This document shows positions 20,485 through 35,400 of a stretch of DNA of 64,000 bases, one piece after another; position 1 is the first letter of the stretch; each line of letters begins with the position of its first letter. A program made the translations under genes and the position numbers. Under the pieces are notes generated by a model. The model ran no database searches, was not told where the DNA came from, and saw nothing but the letters and a program-made list of their open reading frames with translations. Source of the DNA: Crambe crambe. Its lineage: Eukaryota > Porifera > Demospongiae > Poecilosclerida > Crambeidae. The stretch spans positions 8,713,927 through 8,777,926 of the forward strand of contig OZ004582.1 in NCBI GenBank assembly GCA_963924555.1, read 5' to 3'.

Positions 20485-23400
20485 ATGGCATCAAATACAC
20501 CAGCTAAAAGAAGCTTTGATTCTTCTTCAGCATCAGATGCTGGACCCTCTGAGAAGAAGGCTAAATCAGATGACTTTGATGCTTCCTTTGAAATATCGTC
20601 TTCTTTGATTGATGAAATGGAAGAATTGGAACAAGAGGAGGAGTTGTTGTGCAGTTCTAATATGCCGAGCTTGCAAACTGCTAAGGATGTGGTACGGAAT
20701 AGCAGTATAAAAACAAAGCAGAACTGGTCCCGTCCCTCTCCTCCAGATATCAACCCTGCAAATGATGTAATTTCCTTCCAGCAAATCGACATTGATCACT
20801 ACCAGGACCGTCCCATTCCTGGGATGCCGGGACTGCAGAGCGGGCAGGTTCCCATTCTGAGGATGTACGGGGTCACCATGGAAGGGAACAGCGTCTGCGC
20901 TCACTTGCATGGCTTCCTCCCGTATTTCTACGTGCCCCTTCCATGCGACCAATTCAAAGTAGAACACTGCAACGATTTCCGCCGAAGTCTTAACGATGCG
21001 GTGCTTTCTGACAGGCGTTCAAAAATGGATGAATCTATTGCCGTGGTGTCTGTTGAAATCTGCCAAAGGTGCTCCCTTTATGGTTTCCACTTTAATAAGA
21101 TGTATCCCTTTTTGAAAATCACTATGGCATCGCCCAAACTGGTGGCACCTGCTCGACGGATCGTTTGCTCGATGGAGATGGACCCATTTAATACTGTGAG
21201 TTTCCAGTCATATGAGAGTAATATTGAGTACGAGATTCGTTTCATGGTGGATTCAGGAGTCGTTGGATGCAACTGGATAGACTGCCCACCAGGTAAAAAA
21301 GAGTATAATTAATTTCATAGCGCAGAAAAACATTCATACTGGGGAAAATGCAAGCATTGATTCTAATGTCGCAGCTTTTTTCGTGACAAACTTGAGTAAA
21401 ACTGAGCATGTGTGCTCATCCCACAACTTACGAAATATACATTTTAATATATAACTTGACTCCTGGTAGAATAGGATGTATGACCCAATTTAGCTCGTGA
21501 CCAATCAAAATTGGATCTGTTACTTCTACTGTTGCTACAGGTAAATACACTTTGAGATGTCCTTCACCAGTGATGTCATCCGCTACCATATCAACCCAGA
21601 ATGGCTTCACTACTGTCGGCCAGGGAAGTGGTAGCCTCGCCCCCAAGACAAAATGCCAAATTGAGCTTGACATCTCATGGGAAAACATCGAGAGCCACAC
21701 CGCTGAGGGGGAGTGGCAGAAGATCGCTCCTGTTCGGATTCTGAGTTTTGATATCGAGTGTGCAGCAAGGAAGGGAATCTTTCCTGAACCGGAGAAGGAT
21801 CCTGTGATTCAGATTGCTAATATGGTGGTGAGACAGGGAGAGAAAGAGCCGTTTATCAAGAATGTCTTCACTCTGGAGGAGTGTGCTCCAGTTGTGGGAA
21901 GTGAGGTCATTTGCTTCGTCAAAGGCAGTAAAGAAGCCGAGCTTCTGAAGGTAAAATATCCTTGCATTCTGCTCTCTTAATGTACTTCAAGGCTTCAGGA
22001 TTGATCATACACATTTTTGTTTTCTGACTAAATTTCAGTATTTCAAGTGATATAGGATGTCCAAATTTGCCCTTTCAGTGTAACAGGATTTCCAATGAAT
22101 ATACTAATAATAGCATTATCAGGTGTTCTTTAATTAGAAATGGAGTGAGTTTGTACAGGCAGTGGACCCTGATATTATCACAGGCTACAACATTGTGAAC
22201 TTTGACCTTCCCTACTTGATAAACAGAGCCAAGAAATTGAAGGTATGATGGTTCTTTCAGAGGTGATGTTGGAGACACGTATCACCCACCCAGTAGACCT
22301 GTAGAAGATAAAGAGATGAGGAGAACATTGTTCCATTCCATTAGGGAAGGGTGGGCTAGGGGAAGTGATTAATTGTCTGTATGTATAATAATAACAGGTG
22401 AATGATTTCCCATATCTTGGACGTGTCCATAACTCCATGACTACAATGAAAGACAGTACCTTTGAGTCCAAAGCCTACGGCAAGAGGGTTAACAAGATCA
22501 TCTCCATCGAAGGCAGGGTGCAGTTTGACCTCTTTCAGGTTGGTCGGGACTTATTAAATTTGATATATGCTCCTGGGGATTTGCTACATAATAATAATTA
22601 TTCTAATTAATGGGGAAGTGCCAGAGGGCCATTAATCAAAATCTCACTCAGCTCTAAAAGCACATTACTTGCTTGCTTGCTTGCTCGCTCGCTCGCTCGC
22701 TGTCAAATGTTGCACAGTCATTGCTGTGGTAAATATCTCAACATATGCCTACGTATGTGAGCGCTATCAGGTTATAGATTATTAAGTGCCTGTACCATGC
22801 ATTAAAGGTAAGTATTCAAATGCAATTAGGGATGTTGAGGATACAAGGATGTTATTAAATTTGTATATCTGTGCATGCTGCTCACAATTATTGAACAATG
22901 CAGAATTTGTTATTATAGCTATCATGCTCATTACAGCTCCACCTTCTTAGCATAATACTTGCATGCAGCCCCTCCTCTTTTATATAGAGAGGACAAACAG
23001 AAAGGTGTAATACCTCCACTAGATGACACACCCCCAAATTGTGTTTTTGGAGGGAGATCTCTATCTTTGCTATGCCCACTTTTAGTAAACATTAAGCCCC
23101 ACCCATTTCTGCAAAGTAATATATTGTGTATGCAGTTATGAAGCAGCCCCACCCACTTTTCTCTTAGTAGTAAACAAAGGGTGTAACTTTAACAAAGGGT
23201 TGCTAATTGTTGACGGTTACAATTGCTGTCTTTAACAAAACAAGGGAGAAGGATGTCTTTTATTATACCAGGCTTCGAATGCGAGTTTACTGAACAACTT
23301 CCAAGTTTTGTGCGTTCTCATTGTCCTATTTGTCTCCTGGTCCTCCGAGAGCCGTACCAAGTCACCTGCTGTGGGAAGAGCTTCTGTAGAGCATGTATCC

Positions 23401-26400
23401 ATCGAGTTAAAGAAGATAGTGTACTCTGTCCTGCTTGCAAGCAAGATGAATTTTATGTTTATTCAGATAAAGGACTGAAGCAAAGCCTTTATAGCTTCAA
23501 AGTTTATTGCTGTAACAAAAATGAAGGCTGTGATTGGCAGGGAGAACTCGGGCAATTGGATCAGCACATCAACTCAAGTCCTGACCGAAATAAACGCTTG
23601 GAAGGATGTGCTCATACTAAAGTAAGATGTTCTTATTGTTCCAAACGTCATCGAAGATTCAAGATTGAGCGTCACGAGGGTACCCAGTGCGTCCAGAGAC
23701 CCTTTACCTGTCAAATGTGTAAGGAGTTCGAGTCCACATATGATGACGTGACTAAGAACCATGCACCTTCATGCAAGTGCAGACCTGTGGAGTGTCCTAA
23801 CAGATGTGGAAACACTTTACAACATCAAGAGCTTGAAGAGCACCTGTCAAGTACATGTCCTTTGTCGATGGTTGAGTGTGAGTTTAGCCATGCTGGTTGT
23901 GATGTCAAGATGCACAGGAAAGACCTTCCTTCCCACTTGAGTGAGAGCATGGTCAGTCACATGTCTCTACTGGCCAGAGAGAATGAAAATTTAAAATTTC
24001 AGCTCCGGAAACAGTCTGAAGATTTAACACTGATTTTTGAGTCACGCTGTGATGTGGAAAGCAAGAACCTGAAGTCCCTACTCCAGAAGCAATCTGGTGT
24101 GATTCATGCCTTGAGGAAAGAAATGAAGAAACAGCCTATCTCATTTAAGCTTGGAAAGAAAATAGCGAGAAGACGCTTATCTAAACTAAGGAAGTAGAGT
24201 ATCTTATGGCAATATAGCTCTCTTGTAGCTAGATCTATTATATTTGATTTCATTTTGAATGTATCTTTCATTAGTGCATGCTTCTTGTAGTAAAAGTTTG
24301 AATTATTCATTAGCTCTGTATTACCATATTCATGAATAGCATTTTATGCCCCGCCCTAATTTTTAACCCAAGATTCTATTAAGCATGGCTCTTGAAGTGA
24401 CAGGTTTTGATTGCGCATTTGTTGAAAAACCTCCCGAGTTTTTTCAGACCTCTTGCCCTATCTGTCTTCTAATCCTCAGAGAGCCTCACCAAGTGACTTG
24501 CTGTGGGAAGAGCTTCTGTAGAACATGTATCCAGAAGATAAAGACCAAGAAGAACCCCTGTCCTACTTGCAACAAGGAGAACTTTACTGATTTTCCCAAT
24601 CTTGGGCTACAACAACCCTTGTATGGTTTTAAGGTTCACTGTTCTAATAAAGATGAAGGCTGTGATTGGCAAGGTGAGTTGGGGCAGTTAGACAAGCACC
24701 TCAACTTGAATCCTGACAAAGATAAACAAGAAATAGGCTGTGCTTATACCAAAGTCAAGTGCTTACACTGTAGTGAACTGTATCAGCGACGTTTGATAAA
24801 GCACCATCAGACTTTAGAATGCTTATTGAGACCATTCAGCTGTGAGATGTGTAATGAGTTCAAGTCCACTTACGATGACGTGACAAAGAACCATGCACCT
24901 TCATGTAAGTGCAGACCTGTGGAGTGTCCTAACACATGTGGAAACACTTTACAACATCAGAAGCTTAAGGACCACGTATCAAACATTTGCCCGTTATCAA
25001 TGGTCGATTGTGAATTTACTGGTTGTGAGATCAAAATGCACAGGAAAGATCTTCCTTTGCACTTGAGTGAGAGCGTGGTCACTCACTTGTCTTTACTAGC
25101 CAGAACGTACGGGGAGAAGATTGCAATGTTAGAAAGAGAAAATGAAAATTTGAAATTGGAGCTGCAGAACCAAGCACGCATAACTAAATCGTTTCTTCCT
25201 CATTTTTACGAACCTCCGTTTGACATTACATGTGTGAAAAGAAGCACTGGATGGGTATCTGAACCATTCTACAGTCATGGAGGGTACAAGTTGCTATTCA
25301 CTCTGAAAACTAATAATTTCGGAAGTTCTGAGAACTCTTACTTCTTTTGTTTTGATGTGCTAAATAGTGAATATAAAGTGAAGACACCATGTACTCTCTC
25401 CATCACTGCTGAGATCATTGATCAACTCGAAGGCAAGGCTAATATTGCTCGTGCTTTTGAAGTGTGTTATCCCTCGGTAACAGGCAAGACATGTACACTG
25501 AGTCTTACTGGGAAGAAATATCTGAAGAATGATCGTTTTATCGTCAGAATAACTAATATCACAAGTCCATGACTAATGTATTTGGGGGGAAGAGTACTGT
25601 AAGTATATTTATTTTGGGGGAACATGTGTCTAAAATGTGGCTATATCTGACAAATAATCATTGTGGTTATTATACCAGTACTGTGGTTCATTTGTTTTAA
25701 GTGGCTACCGAGTATAACCACACTGATGTATGTTTTTATCACTCCCAGAACACTCACTCCATGAGCGCTAATTGGCCAGTCTCAGAACCTTTATTGTATT
25801 GTGGCCCATGAAACTCATATCTTGCTCAGCTTAATAAATGTACTAACTACTCAAATACCAGCTGGCTATGTTCACAGTTATCGCCATTGATTTTTAGTTC
25901 TATGGAAATTAATTATATATGGCAAAATTTGTTTTACATCTATAAACTTCACCTGTTCCTAGCTATCAAGCGCTTCTCTGGCCCATCATTTAATTAAGAT
26001 GATGGGTGCATGTGATTGGGGTGGAGAACCTTCAAATATATTAATTAGGCACCCATAGCTGTGTTCTCTCACCCTGTGGCTATAGTAATCATATGAGTGG
26101 GAAGATCCTTATGTGGTAAAACATATCACATGATCTGACAAAACACAACTTGTGGTGGTATGTCTCTAGTAGCAATGTGAATTTGTAGAAAAAAGCCCCA
26201 AGAATAATTATTTGCAGTCTTCTTGCCCTATTTGTCTCTAATCCTCCGAGAACCATACCAAGTGACCTGCTGTGGGAATAGCTTCTGTAGAGGGTGTATC
26301 CAGAAGATAAAGACCAAGAACAAGCCCTGTCCTACTTGCAAACAAGATAACTTCACTTTCTTCCCTACAGCAATCTTTAAGGTTTACTGTTCTAATACAG

Positions 26401-29400
26401 ATGAAGGCTGTGATTGGCAAGGTGAGTTGGGGCAGTTAGACAAGCACCTCAACTTGAATCCTGACCAAGATAAACAAGAAATAGGCTGCAGTGAAGTATA
26501 TCAGCAATGTTTGATAAAGTGCCATCAGACTTAAAGCTCTCTGTATTTCATTAATGCATGGTAAATATTCATGAGCTCTATACTTGAATAGCAATTTTAT
26601 GCCCCGCCCTAATTTTTCCCAAGATTCTAAACATGGCTCAAGTGACAGGTTTCGATTATGAATTTGTTGAAAAACCTCCAGAATGTTTTCAAACCTTGTG
26701 CCCTATCTGTCTCCTAATCCTCCGAGAGCCTCACCAAGTGACCTGCTGTGGGAAGAGCTTCTGTAGAGCATGTATCCAGAAGATAAAGTCCAAGAACCAG
26801 CCCTGTCCTACTTGCAACAAGAAAAACTTTACAGATTTCCCCAATCTTGGCCTACAGCAACCCTTGTATGAATTCAGGGTGTTTTGTTTTAATAAAGGTG
26901 ATGGCTGTGTGTGGCAAGGTGAGTTGGGGAAGTTAGACCAGCACCTCAACTTGAATCCTGACCAAGATAAGCAAGAAATAGGCTGTGCTTATACCAAAAT
27001 CAAGTGTTTACACTGTAGAGAACTGTATCAGCGATGTTCTATAAAATACCACCAGGCTTTAGAATGTTTACTGAGACCATTTAGCTGTGAGATATGTAAG
27101 GAGTTCAAGTCCACATATGATGATGTGAGTAAGAACCATGCACCTTCATGCAAGTGTAGACTAGTGGAGTGTCCTAACACATGTGGGAGCACTATGCAAT
27201 ATCAGAAGCTTGAAGATCACTTTTCAAGTTTATGTCCTTTATCGATTGTTGAGTGCGAGTTTAGTCATGCTGGTTGTGATGTCAAGATTAAAAAGAAAGA
27301 TCTTCCTTCCCATTTGAGTAAGAATATGGTCACTCATTTATCTCTGCTGCTGCAAAAAATTCCGTCATTAGAATCGGAGCTACAGGAAATTAAAAGTGAA
27401 AATAAGAAATTAAAATTGGAGCTGCAGGACCAAGCTAATGTCACAAGATCGTCACTGGAAAAGATTTCCTTGTTAGAAAGCGAAAATAAGAAATTAAAGT
27501 TAGAGTCACAGCTATTTCCTTCTTTCTCATGTGTGCCTCCTATTGATATCACATGCGAAGCCAAAGGAAATGGACTACGTCTCACATCTTGTCCTTTTTA
27601 CAGCCACACTTGTGGCTATAAATTTGAAATAGAAGTTCACAGGGCAGGTCATGTTCTTGATCGTTCAACCTCCGTATTGTATTCGCTGATTTTCACTGTA
27701 TTAGAAAGTGAATTTGTTGTGACATCACCTCGTACTTTTCAGATCACTGCAATTATTCTTAACCAATTGGATGCTAAGAAGAACATTACTCATGAATTCA
27801 AACTTTCTTATCCTTCGAATAAATATGTAACATTTAAATTTCATCTTTCTGCTAGGGAGTACATATTAAAAAATAATAGTTTGATAATCAGAATAGCTAA
27901 GATTTCTATGATGTAACAATGTATTTATTGAATTTATATTAGCTACAGTCTATTTATTTGTATATCCAAGTAACAGATGATGAGATTATGAACTCTCTGA
28001 GTTAGGCCTCAATAGTACAAGTTTCGTTTAAAAATCCCTATCTAATATCTGCATGGGAGTGTAGGAACATAATGTCTCAAATGTATAGGTACCAGAAAGT
28101 ATCACTATTTGACAGACATTGTGGTCACTGATAGAGTACAGTTGATAGAGTACAGTTTGTGTACGTTGGCTAACCACATATAATCACACACAGACATGTT
28201 CTTATCATTGTGTACATCTCTGAATACTCTATATTGTCCGCATCGTCATCCTGCACTATTTGTCTCTTTACCAAGAGCCGTACCAAGTGACCTGAGAGAA
28301 TAACAAAGCCATAAAAATACTGCCCCCATGAAAACCTTTGACCACATCAAGAGTTGGCTGGAGAAGGAAAGCCCTTTTTGTTCCTAATGGACAAGTCTTT
28401 TGTCCTCTGTCAACATGCAATGCGGCCAATAATCACCTAGAAGTGACACATGCCTATCTTAGTGTATAGTTGCTATACATGGTAACAGTTTGGTCAGTGC
28501 AGCGATAGTGACTCCAAGTCTTAGTGTACAGTTTTAATATTTTTTACTTTGTAGCTTGTTTAGTTTTTTGTCTGTCTCTACAGCCTAGTGCAGCTGTAAG
28601 TGGCAGTGACTCTGTATCTTAGTATAGAATCGTTTACTACACAGTCACTTAGTATCTCTGATAGTGCAGCTGTAAGTTGTAATAACTCTGTGTACAGTTT
28701 CCATTACATAGTAACTTACTAGCTCTGCACAGTGTTAGTGCAGCTGTAAGTTGTAATAACTCTGTGTACAGTTTCCATTACATAGTAACTTACTAGCTCT
28801 GCACAGTGATAGTGCAGCTGTAAGTTGTAATAACTCTGTGTACAGTTTCCATTACATAGTAACTTACTAGCTCTGCACAGTGTTAGTGCAGCTGTAAGTT
28901 GTAATAACTCTGTGTACAGTTTCCATTACATAGTAACTTACTAGCTCTGCACAGTGTTAGTGCAGCTGTAAGTTGTAATAACTGTGTACAGTTTCCATTA
29001 CATAGTAACTTACCAGTGATAGTGCAGCTGTGAGTTGTATGTTAGTGTACAGTTTTCATTAGACATAGACTTATAGTGTTGAGCTCTGCACAGTGTTAGT
29101 GCAGCTGCAAGTTGGTGTGACTATCTTTGTGTACTGTTTTCACTACATAATTACTACGCAGTAGCTTGTTTTTGTTAGTTTTTTTTCTATTTCTGTACTA
29201 CTGGGTATACATTCAATGGTAGTTTATAGGTAGTTTGTTATCGGACTATGACATTTCCCAACTGAAAACCAAATTATCTCTCTTTTAATAATCAGGTCTT
29301 GGGAAGACATTTCAATCACTGAAAGTTTCTAAAAAATAATCTTCATGTTTGTGTGCCATTGAAGCTAGTACTCTTGCAGAGAAGAAAGAGATTGTACTCT

Positions 29401-32400
29401 GGTTGACATGTCTCTTGTGGTGGGAGGTTTCCAGTGTGATTTTGCAAAAGAACCTCAAGAGTATTTGCAGTTTTCTTGCCCAGTTTGTCTCCTAATCCTC
29501 CGAGAGCCGTACCAAGTGACCTGCTGTGGGAAGAGCTTCTGTAGAGGGTGTATTGACCGGATTAGGACTGTGAACCAAGTCTGCCCTACTTGCAAGCAAA
29601 AGAACTTTACCCATTCTCCTAACATCAGTCTACAGCAATTCTTGTATGGTTTCACGGTATATTGTTCTAATAGAGATGAAGGCTGTGATTGGCAAGGTGA
29701 GTTGGGGCAGTTAGACCAGCACCTCAACTTGAATCCTGACAAAGATAAGCAAGAAATAGGCTGTGCTTATACCAGAGTCAAGTGCTTACACTGTAGTGAA
29801 CTGTATCAGCGACGTTCTATAAAATACCACCAGACTTCAGAATGTTTATCAAGACCTTTTACTTGTGAAGTTTGTAAGGAGTTCGAGTCCACCTTTTATG
29901 ATGTCACATGGAACCATGCACATTCATGCAAGTGCAAGCCTGTGGAGTGTCCCAATAGATGTGGATATGCTCTAAAATATCGAGATCTCGAAGAGCACCT
30001 ATCAAGCGTATGTCCATTGTCATTTATCAAGTGTGAGTTTAGCCATGCTGGGTGTTCCGTTACCGTAAAGAGGAAAGACCTTCCTTCCCACTTGAGTGAG
30101 AGCATGGTCACTCACATGTCTCTACTGGCCAGAGAGAATCAACGACAGGAGTCAGAACTTCAGAAGCAAATATCTTTACTTACTAAAGAGAATAAGAAAT
30201 TAAAATCGGAACTTCAACTCACTAAGTCCTTCATTTCAAGCGTACCACCTATTGAATATGTTTTTGAAAGATGGGAATTGTCATCACGGTTTTTTTACAG
30301 CCACATTGGTGGCTATAGACTTCAGTTGAGTGTCGATCTACTGTTCTCTCAAGCGCTAACCTTCACTGTTGTGGACAGTGAATTCCAAAAGACACGCCCA
30401 TTTTCTATCTCAGTCTCTGCAACAGTTATTGATCAAACTGACAACAAAGATCACATCACTTACGAGATCAAGTTAACTCATCCTTCAAGAAAGAGTGAGC
30501 CACGTACTTTAGTCGATGTCGAGAAATATCTTAAGAATGACTGTTTGAAGATCAGAATAGATAGCATTAAGATAGATTAGACATGCATTTAGAGTACATT
30601 TGTACATATATGGCATGCTGTCTAGTAAATGTATGTGTATCCTATTGTTACTGTCATAACATCAAAGTACTATTAATGTACATCATTACTACAGATAATT
30701 TAAGTGCATGTAGTGTAACAGATATCCTTATTATATTACGCAATGCTATACACTGTTCCCTTGCGATATGCTTTAGTGTTGTCTAAACATTAGTATTACG
30801 TATTGAAAGTTTTTGCTTCACTTCAACGTAAACGGCTTTGTTTGTTCATAAACCTTCACGTGATGCTCTACGTGGGCAGATTGAGTGTATGTGTAGTTTA
30901 CTGCATGGTTATCATGCTGGATCGTTGAACTTTCCTATAAGACTTCATATCCCACTGAGACTCACTCCATTGGCTGCAAATAATCCAAAGAATGTGGAGG
31001 ATGACTTCCCACTAGATAGGAGTCATTGATAGCACTTGTGTATCTAAGGTATAGGCTATAGGCTAGTCAAAAGATGTCTTTTATTGTACCAGGCTTTGAG
31101 TGTGAGTTTACTGAGCAACTTCCAAGTTATGTGCGTTCTCATTGTCCAATTTGTCTCCTGGTCCTCCGAGAGCCGTACCAAGTCACCTGCTGTGGGAAGA
31201 GTTTCTGTAGGGCGTGTATCCATCGAGTTAAAGAAGATAGTGTACTCTGTCCTGCTTGCAAGCAAGATGAATTTCATGTTTATTCTGATAAAGGACTGAA
31301 GCAAAACCTTTATAGCTTCAAAGTTTATTGCTCTAACAAAAATAAAGGCTGTGATTGGCAGGGAGAACTTGGGCAATTGGATCAGCACATCAACTCAAGT
31401 CCTGACCAAAATAAACGCTTGGAAGGATGTGCTCATACTAAAGTAAGATGTTCTTATTGTTCCAAATGTCATCGAAGATTCAAGATTGAGAATCATGAGA
31501 ATAGCCAGTGCATTTGGAGACCCTTTACCTGTCAAATGTGTAAGGAGTTTGAATCCACATATGATGACGTGACTACAAACCATGCACCTTCATGCAAGTG
31601 CAGACCTGTGGAGTGTCCTAACACATGTGGAAACACTATACAATTTCAAGAGCTTGAAGAGCACCTATCAAATGTGTGTCCTTTATCAATGGTCAAGTGT
31701 GAGCTGAGTCATGCTGGTTGTGATGTCAAGATGCACAGGAAAGACCTTCCTTCCCACTTGAGTGAGAGTGTGGTCACTCACATGTCTCTACTGGCCGGAG
31801 AGAACAAGAAGCTAAAGTTGCAGCTTCAGAAACAATCCAATGAATTGACAAGAAGTCATAAAGAGATCAAGTACTTGAAATCTCTGCTTCAGAAACAACC
31901 GGGAGGTATACAGAAGGAGTTGAAAAAGCCAGCTACAAGATTCAAGTTTCCAAGAAGAAAGATAGCAAGAAGACGGTTAAAACTAAAAGCTTATCAATTT
32001 TTGTGATTTCATGCCGGAATAACATATTTTCTCCAGCTGTTTAACATTAGCCTCTTCTCTTTCCTTTGCAACTCTGACAAGTTATACACATCACACAATA
32101 TAATTTTTAGTCATACTTTCATTCTAAATATATTCCTATGTATAATTGCGTTGCTATGTATGTTGCTATGTATTATGTACAATGTATAATCATTTATGAT
32201 ACTTATGCTTTCTCAGATTCTGCTTCGAGATACAAAACTTCGTTCGTACACTTTGAACTCTGTCAGCTACCACTTCCTGCAGGAGCAGAAGGAGGACGTC
32301 CACTACTCTGACATCTCTAAACTCCAGGTAGGTACAAGGTTGTAAGGTAGCTACAAGGTTATAAGAGTCTATGGCCTGTCAGGTAGCTACAAGGTTGTAA

Positions 32401-35400
32401 GAGTCTATGGCCTGTCAGGTAGCTACAAGGTTGTAAGAGTCTATGGCCTGTCAGGTAGCTACAAGATTGTAGGAGTCTATAATGTCCTGTCAATATTTCT
32501 TACATTAAACGCTCATCACATGCTTTAATTGTGTTGTTGTTGTTGTTGTTGTTATTGTTGTTATTGTTGTTGTTGTTGTTTCCTGCTGCTATTATTACTG
32601 TTCAATACTTACCTAGAATGGAAACATTCACACTCGTCGCAGACTTGCAGTCTACTGCATGAAGGATGCCATTCTTCCCTTGAGACTGCTGGACAAGCTC
32701 ATGTGCTTGATCAACTACATGGAAATGGCTCGTGTGACAGGCGTACCTCTCACTTACCTCCTCTCCAGGGGACAACAGATAAAGGTTGTTTCTCAACTTC
32801 TCAGGAAGGTATGGAAAGCATCATTTTGTAGTGTCCTAATCAGACCAGAAAGGTATCCTGATTAAAGAATGAGGTCCTGATCAAAGAGTGGTGTCCTGAT
32901 CAGCGAGATTTTTGTCCTAATCCTAATCTTACCAGAAAGGTGTCCTGATTAAAAAGAACGATGTCCTGGTCAGAGAGTGGTGTCCTGATCAGTGAGATTT
33001 TTATCCTAGATCTAGATTGGACTGAAACACGGCATATTACTCTCTTTGGTCACTGTGATGATCTCTGTATCATTTCATAGTGTGACCATAGCTTGTGCTA
33101 TTTATACTTTAAAAGACTATTTTTAGAAGAGGCCATTACAGATGGCCTAGAGGTGCATTTCACTTGCCCCACCATTTTCTGTATTACAGAGAGTTCACAT
33201 TGAGGGCAGCTATAATGAGACAGTACAGTGGAACCTCCAAATAATGGTCACACTTGGGACCCATCCTTTTGTCCTTCGTAGAAAGATTATCCTCTTTTGG
33301 AGGTTATTTTGTATAGAGTGTATATACAAAGGTACTTTTAGATTGTCCTTTGTTGAGAGGTTTGTCCTCTTTCAGAGTGTCCTTTATTGGAGGTTCCTCT
33401 GTATGATGTTACATACATGATTGCAATATATCTTCAGGCCAAGGAGTATAATCTGATCATGCCTGTGATGAAACCGGAAGCAGGTGACGTCTATGAAGGA
33501 GCCACAGTGATTGAACCCGAGAGGGGCTACTATGACGTCCCCATTGCCACCCTGGACTTCTCCTCTCTGTATCCCTCCATCATGCAGGCACACAATCTCT
33601 GCTACACCACTCTTCTGCAGAGGCCTGCTGACCGAGAAGCTCTCTCTGCCGATCAGTTCATTAAGACGCCCTCAGGGAATTACTTTGTCAAGAGCAGCGT
33701 CTATAGAGGGATCTTGCCTGAGATATTGGAAAGCCTGTTATCTGCCAGGAAGAAGTAAGTGTTATCATGTGGGATAGTGATGAAAAGGTGGTCAAAGGTC
33801 ACTGCATTGTGGTCGCACCTTTCTAATTTGATGACCCTTTACCAGGAAATTAGTTACAGCTATAGTTTCTCTTTCATTCATTCAGGGCCAAAGCAGATTT
33901 GAAGCAAGAAACTGATCCATTCAGAAGGAAGGTAACTCAATGTAGCCAAACTGTATTGTAGTTTCCAAACCTTCCAATCACCAGAGTATAATACATAGCA
34001 TTCAATAGGTTTTAGATGGCAGACAGCTGGCCCTGAAGATCAGTGCTAACTCAGTGTATGGGTTCACTGGAGCCACAGTGGGGAAGTTGCCCTGCATCGA
34101 AGTGTCACAGGTAAGGGAAATCCTGAAGTGTATGTTCTCTGTATAGGATTTTGAAGTTCTGCTCTGTCTTTGTTTTGTCTGTTTGTCTGTTTGTTTGCTC
34201 ATTTGTTTGTTATTTCTGCCCCTTGTTTTTATGACTTCCTTTAGAGTGTGACAGCTTTTGGGCGTATGATGATCGAACAGTCTCGCCAGCTGGTCGAGGA
34301 CAAGTACTGCATGAAGAATGGCTACAAACACGATGCTAAGGTCAGTCAGAGTACATATGTTCTTCCAGTTCCATCCTTTGCATGCAATGCAGTGACGTCA
34401 TTGGCTAACTGAGCATGCGGGCTCAGTATTCTCCCTAAAAAATAGGGGTGTGGTTTCATACATCAAAGGGTATTTGTGGCTAATCAGCATTCTATCGGCC
34501 ACATCAAAGCAAAGATGTATTTGAAGGCATAGTGGGCCCCTGCATTCTATTGGCCACATCAAGGCAAAGATGTATTTGAAGGCATAGTGGGCCCCTGCAT
34601 TCTATTGGCCACATCAAGGCAAAGATGTATTTGAAGGCATAGTGGGCCCCTGCATTCTATTGGCCACATCAAGGCAAAGATGTATTTGAAGGCATAGTGG
34701 GCCCCTGCATTCTATTGGCCACATCAAGGCAAAGATGTATTTGAAGGCATAGTGGGCCCCTGCATTCTATTGGCCACATAAAGGCAAAGATGTATTTGAA
34801 GGCATAGTGGGCCCCTGCATTCTATTGGCCACATCAAGGCAAAGACGTATTTGAAGGCATGGTGGGCCCCTATGCTTAAGGGTATGTGGGGAGAACACTG
34901 GGGCTCATAATAAAGGTATTCTGATTATGGAGGTGTCCTGATTATAGAGATGGGGGGGGGGGGGGGGGGGTGGGGGTTCCACTCTACAAGATTATATGAT
35001 TTCTCCCCCCAAATCTAAATCTGTATGCATATAATAATGAACCCTTCCCTCTAAGTTTCCTTGGACTTGTGGTGCCTGCAGGTTATTTATGGAGACACCG
35101 ACTCAGTGATGGTGAGGTTTGGGGTGAATACAGTGGCAGAGAGCATAGAACTGGGCAAAGAAGCTGCTGACTACATCTCCCGTACTTTCCTTCATCCCAT
35201 CAAGCTCGAGTTTGAAAAGGTATTGTTATTTTTAAAAGTTGTGAGTAAAAATATAAAGTTGTTGAGTTTTGCGTTTTTGGGGGGTTCACACTTCAAGCCA
35301 TGAATTTTGCCACATGTGTGATGCAAAAGTAAGAGACATTCCCCTCTTTTGTAAGGACAATGCATGATTTAGCACAGGAAGGAGATGCCACCCCCTTTTT

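Larger units (their letters stand above)
22539..32216 (+). other. POLD1 intron 4 (9.7 kb) hosting a nested TRAF-like cluster
   Basis: Donor gttggt after ...FDLFQ and acceptor tctcag before [11 protein letters not shown]. The flanking exons join in frame across a universally conserved stretch of the polymerase. Inside are five intact TRAF-like genes on the host strand, two relics and a tandem repeat. Confidence 0.9.

Noticed and set aside
30838..31029. 63-residue frame upstream of the 31074 gene
   Set aside because: No ATG start and no recognisable protein family; too short to support.
22539..32216. TRAF-like genes as exons of POLD1 (fusion protein)
   Set aside because: They have their own starts and stops, and POLD1 exons 4 and 5 join in phase across a conserved stretch without them.
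32529..32831. Frame starting with a poly-Cys run
   Set aside because: The Cys run is the (TTG)n microsatellite in another frame; the rest is POLD1 exon 6 out of frame.
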